Origin: Allantophomopsis cytisporea
Lineage: Eukaryota > Ascomycota > Leotiomycetes > Phacidiales > Phacidiaceae
NCBI GenBank assembly: GCA_024752435.1
Contig: CP103033.1
Location: 248,001 to 312,000 of the forward strand
Direction: 5' to 3'
DNA length: 64,000 nt
Part shown: positions 60,906 to 64,000 of the stretch, one piece after another
Layout: each line of letters starts with the position of its first letter
How positions within the stretch are numbered: the first letter of the stretch is position 1
Program-made: the position numbers and the translations under genes
Notes under the pieces: generated by a model
The model's database searches: none
What the model saw: only the letters and a program-made list of their open reading frames with translations
What the model was told of the DNA's origin: nothing

Positions 60906-62621
60906 TTAGTAGTCATCTCCACGACTGATGACCTCTTTGCACGTTTCACGCAGCAAGATAGTCTGCGATAGAATCTAGTAAGCTTCATGCTTTTGCACAT
61001 ATAAAATTGCAAGATCGGGGCCACTTACATGTTCATACTGTGCAGTATATGAGCCCTTAATGTCACAGAGCGGTGGATGTTCCTGGACAAGATCATTGGC
61101 GACAAGGGTGTTCAACTAGAATAAAGTCAGTTTCAATTTATTTGACACAGAAATGGGAACTCACGCCAAAAAGATACTTATCCAGTCCGAGACGATCAAG
61201 ATATCGGCGGCAGAAAGGCAGCGTACCGAAATTCTCATTGATGGTCTTAAGTACGGCCTTCGCAGATGCAGACGCTAAGTGAACCTTACGCGCATCTGGA
61301 ACCTTAGAGTAATGAGATGTCTCAAGCTGCAATAAGTCAGTATGCCTCTTATTCTGAGACCTGGGCCCCTTGAAACTAACATCGTCTCTGACATAGCCTC
61401 GACCCGTGCTACCGAATGTTTCAATGGCAAAGACCTCGCCTTCTTCCATCTTTGCCTCACTTGAATTCTTCACGAAGGGTACGGTCTTGCCTTGAGGGCC
61501 GCCATGAATGAAGTATTGGCCAATGCTATGACCACTGATATTTCTGATGGCCTTGACTGGGTGTGTATTTCCTTTTATCTCAACCTCATAGCTCTCCATG
61601 ACTTCTTGAATGGCAGCTCCAATTTCGGAGATTCTGGCATCAACGCCAGCTTCCTTTAATGCTGTTAGCATGATTTGACACGTATAAGAGAAACTCTGCT
61701 CACCCTAATTCCGGTATTGGTAGCGGCTTTGACGGAAGCAAGCAAATTGTCATAGACAGGATCAAAAGCCATAGTCCAGGCACTATCAACAATCCATCCG
61801 TTGATATGAACACCAACATCTACCTTGAGAACATCTTCAGGCTTTAAAACTATCTTATTACCAGCATTTGGATTGTAATGCGCAGCGCAGTTATTGAGAC
61901 TCAGCCCAGTCGGGAATCCCATGCCGGCTTTCAAGCTATCACCTGGCTCGAGACCCTGATGACCAAGCAAGGCTCTCACCCCGTCTTCAATACCATCCGC
62001 AATCTCAGTCAAGGATTGGCCAGGCTTGATGTTGGTCTGCGCCCACTGGCGAACTTGACGGTGAACCTCAGCCGCGCGACGATAGTTGTTAAGAAACTGC
62101 TCATCTTTCATGCGTGCAGAGTAGCGTAGCTCTTCACCAGTCGTGCGGCCTGTGTTTTCATCTTTATAGTCTACGATCTCCCCTTCTGGAAATTTACCAG
62201 TGGGGAAGAGGTTCGACAGTAGGACGCGTGGAGGAGAACTTTGCTTGAGCTGTCCATTGGCAGAGCTCTTCTTCTTCTTGGATCTCTTACGCTTCTTCTT
62301 TTTGATGTCTAACTTCTGTTAGAACAAATTTTCACAAGCACATAAAATCTAGCCTGCTCAACATACCTGCATCTCCCATGCCATTGTTCAGCCTGGAAGT
62401 TTGGACACCATCGTTGCCGTCGGTATCGGAATCGTCTTCTCCACCGGCACCCAAGTTGCCCAAGAAGGAAAATTGACCACTATGGCCACTGGCAGTATTG
62501 TCAGCTTTGGAGCCTGTAACGTGACCAACTTGTAACTATAAGCATTGTATTCCAAACAGTAGGCACATGGTATCAACTCACCTGGAGGCTCCTGCCGGTT
62601 TTCGTGGGTTTTAGAGGCCAT
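60906..62621 (-). CDS. MAP2: Methionine aminopeptidase 2
   Basis: Seven exons on the minus strand: 62621-62582, 62513-62367, 62308-61704, 61653-61381, 61326-61165, 61115-61029 and 60962-60906. Every junction keeps phase and the product is 456 aa. The N-terminus is acidic, then a Lys-rich block (KKKKRKRSKKKKS) typical of eukaryotic type 2 enzymes. The pita-bread core has all metal ligands: VDVGVHINGWIVDSAWT (two Asp), ISGHSIGQY (His), FAIETFGS (Glu) and the last Glu in YTAQYEH-TILLRETC. The substrate-site His is in NCAAHYNP. The type-2 insert is present. Role: cotranslational removal of initiator methionine, cytosol; the family target of fumagillin. Intron 4 (61327-61380, 54 nt) is stop-free and in frame. 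Divergent from DPH6. Confidence 0.95.
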
Positions 62622-63048
62622 GTTATCGCCGTTGCTTGTTGTTTGGTTCCGTGCATACAGTTTATACGATCCGATGGTCTGATATGAGAATGGGAGGAAC
62701 CAAGTCGTCGGACGTTGATTTATTCTACCCAGACTTGGTGACTCATGTGACTAGTAGGCGAAAAGCGGGAGCTCCTGGCAGAATTTGACTATTAGCTAGG
62801 TACTCACAGTGTCGTATGTGCTACAATATTTAATAAATACTCACGATGGTCTGAGTCTAGGCTTATCACGCAACAGGTGGAATTGAGGCTCATAAGGCTC
62901 CCGGTTTTGGGGGATACGAGTAAGGTTTAGCAGCCGATTCTTGTCGCTCGCCAATGATACGGCACATTTCGATAACGACCGATTACCAGGGTTCGGTGCG
63001 CCCACGTGATTTACAGCTTTTCACAGAAGTGGAATTCGTTATACCGCC
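62622..63048. promoter_or_regulatory. Divergent promoter MAP2 / DPH6
   Basis: 427 bp between two start codons, with CACGTG at 63003-63008, 41 bp before the DPH6 ATG. Both genes act on translation (Met removal; eEF2 diphthamide). Shared control is inference. Confidence 0.45.
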
Positions 63049-64000
63049 ATGTCCGAAACTCTGAATGTCATTGCTTTGATTTCTGGCGGTAAGGATAGTT
63101 TCTATTCGCTGATTCATTGCGTTCAGAATGGCCACAAAGTGGTAGCGTTGGGAAATTTGCATCCGAAATTGCCATCACCAAATGCTCAGTCGACAAGCAA
63201 GAACGCTTCAAAGCAGGGTTATCTCGCCCCTGGAGAAAACAGCCATGAAAACGGAGGTGAATCAAGATTCATTAGCAAGTCAGACGAGTCGGATCACATG
63301 GGTCAAGATTATGAGGAGAAGGATCTGAATAGCTTCATGTACCAAACCGTTGGTCACACAGTTATTCCTCTCTACGAAAAGGCTTTGGGGATACCACTTT
63401 ACCGCCAAGAAATCTTGGGGATCGCTGTTGAAACAGGAACGAGCTATCGTGAGCCGCCGCAAGTCGACTTATCGACCGAAGAACCCCAGAGTGAAGATGA
63501 GACAGAATCTTTAGTGCCATTACTCAAGCGTATTATGGCTGCACATCCAGAGGCCAACGCAATCAGTACAGGTGCCATCCTCTCAACATATCAAAGAACG
63601 CGAATCGAGTCTGTGGCATTACGACTCGGGCTTGTCCCACTTTCTTTCCTCTGGCAGTACCCTGTCCTCCCACCAGCTACGCAGATAGCTTTGCTTCAGG
63701 ACATGTCTTCTGTATCTTTGGATGCAAGAATCATTAAAGTTGCCAGCGGTGGCTTGGATGAAGAGTTTCTATGGGAGAATGTTGCTAGTGTTAGGGGCAT
63801 GTCCCGGGTTGAAAGAGCCATGAAGAGATTTGGCAATGATAGCGATGGAAGTGTCATTGGAGAGGGCGGAGAATTTGAGACACTTGTTGTCGATGGCCCT
63901 GATTGGCTGTTCAAGGGTAAGATAGAGATTGACGAAACTGATCGCAGACTTGTAAGAGAGGGTGGTGGAGCTGCTTGGCTGGCTTTGGGGAGGGCAGAAG
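63049..64000 (+). CDS. DPH6: Diphthine-ammonia ligase (partial, runs off the window)
   Basis: Frame open from ATG 63049 (MSETLNVIALISGGKDSFYS) to the window end, 317 codons so far. The PP-loop ATP pyrophosphatase motif SGGKDS lies at residues 12-17, followed by FYSLIHCVQNGHKVVALGNL. Further conserved elements are MYQTVGH, LYRQEI, GAILSTYQRTRIESVALRLG, PLSFLWQY and GEGGEFETLVVDGP, all standard in Dph6/ATPBD4. A Ser/Asn-rich insert (residues 45-85) is typical of fungal copies. The C-terminal YjgF-like domains of fungal Dph6 would lie beyond the window. Role: last step of diphthamide synthesis on eEF2, amidation of diphthine with ammonium and ATP; cytosol. No intron is visible up to the edge. 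Confidence 0.94.
   Translation, partial: MSETLNVIALISGGKDSFYSLIHCVQNGHKVVALGNLHPKLPSPNAQSTSKNASKQGYLAPGENSHENGGESRFISKSDESDHMGQDYEEKDLNSFMYQTVGHTVIPLYEKALGIPLYRQEILGIAVETGTSYREPPQVDLSTEEPQSEDETESLVPLLKRIMAAHPEANAISTGAILSTYQRTRIESVALRLGLVPLSFLWQYPVLPPATQIALLQDMSSVSLDARIIKVASGGLDEEFLWENVASVRGMSRVERAMKRFGNDSDGSVIGEGGEFETLVVDGPDWLFKGKIEIDETDRRLVREGGGAAWLALGRAE

Noticed and set aside
1..64000. CRISPR arrays, bacterial operons, phage or prophage genes
   Set aside because: No spaced direct repeats of CRISPR type, introns throughout and only eukaryotic gene families; the DNA is fungal nuclear.

Overview
This window is nuclear DNA of a filamentous ascomycete (Pezizomycotina), most likely Leotiomycetes; that class is an inference from overall gene style, not proof. 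Genes carry short 46-100 nt introns with GT...AG ends and CTAAC/CTGAC-like branch sites. Fungal-specific families are present (PalF, DUF3112, fungal Prp28, SOD-like mitoribosomal protein, Rad7), and gene-dense blocks alternate with AT-rich gene-poor stretches. No gene shows an operon-like arrangement; many are divergent pairs.

Layout. 0-7.9 kb: 3' end of a tyrosinase-like gene, an ORD-only oxysterol-binding protein, a seven-helix DUF3112 membrane protein, a gluconokinase-like P-loop kinase. 9.9-15.7 kb: PRP28 (spliceosome) divergent from mitoribosomal mL59, then DPH4 (diphthamide) and MND1 (meiotic recombination). 15.7-19.9 kb: long non-coding, microsatellite-rich region in front of palF (ambient pH signalling arrestin, to 22.4 kb). 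22.6-24.8 kb: a dienelactone hydrolase and a three-exon PMP3 proteolipid. 24.9-29.4 kb: AT-rich island holding a cluster of seven intact and decayed copies of a small cysteine/histidine protein family (M-C-x6-[YF]-x-C-x-H ... C-x2-C), the most novel feature here. 29.8-32.6 kb: SEC59 dolichol kinase, then a decayed reading frame. 34.6-41.7 kb: an unrecognised fungal protein, STE24 protease, another unrecognised protein, mitoribosomal bL34m.

42.5-48.8 kb: RAD16 and RAD7 lie head to head; their products form the Rad7-Rad16 global-genome nucleotide-excision repair complex. 49-58.7 kb: nitronate monooxygenase, a possible small secreted protein, a secreted carboxylesterase with a 5S rRNA gene inside an 880-nt intron, a SOD-like mitoribosomal protein and molybdenum-cofactor sulfurase. 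58.7-60.4 kb: AT-rich decayed sequence, a 673-bp terminal-inverted-repeat element with a 7-bp target duplication, and an intron-containing tRNA-Thr. 60.9-64 kb: methionine aminopeptidase 2 (seven exons) divergent from DPH6, which runs off the window.

Splice structures were worked out by eye from splice signals, phase and family conservation. Two starts are unusual: the RAD7 start codon is split by an intron (AT|G), and MND1 begins with an exon that is just the ATG.
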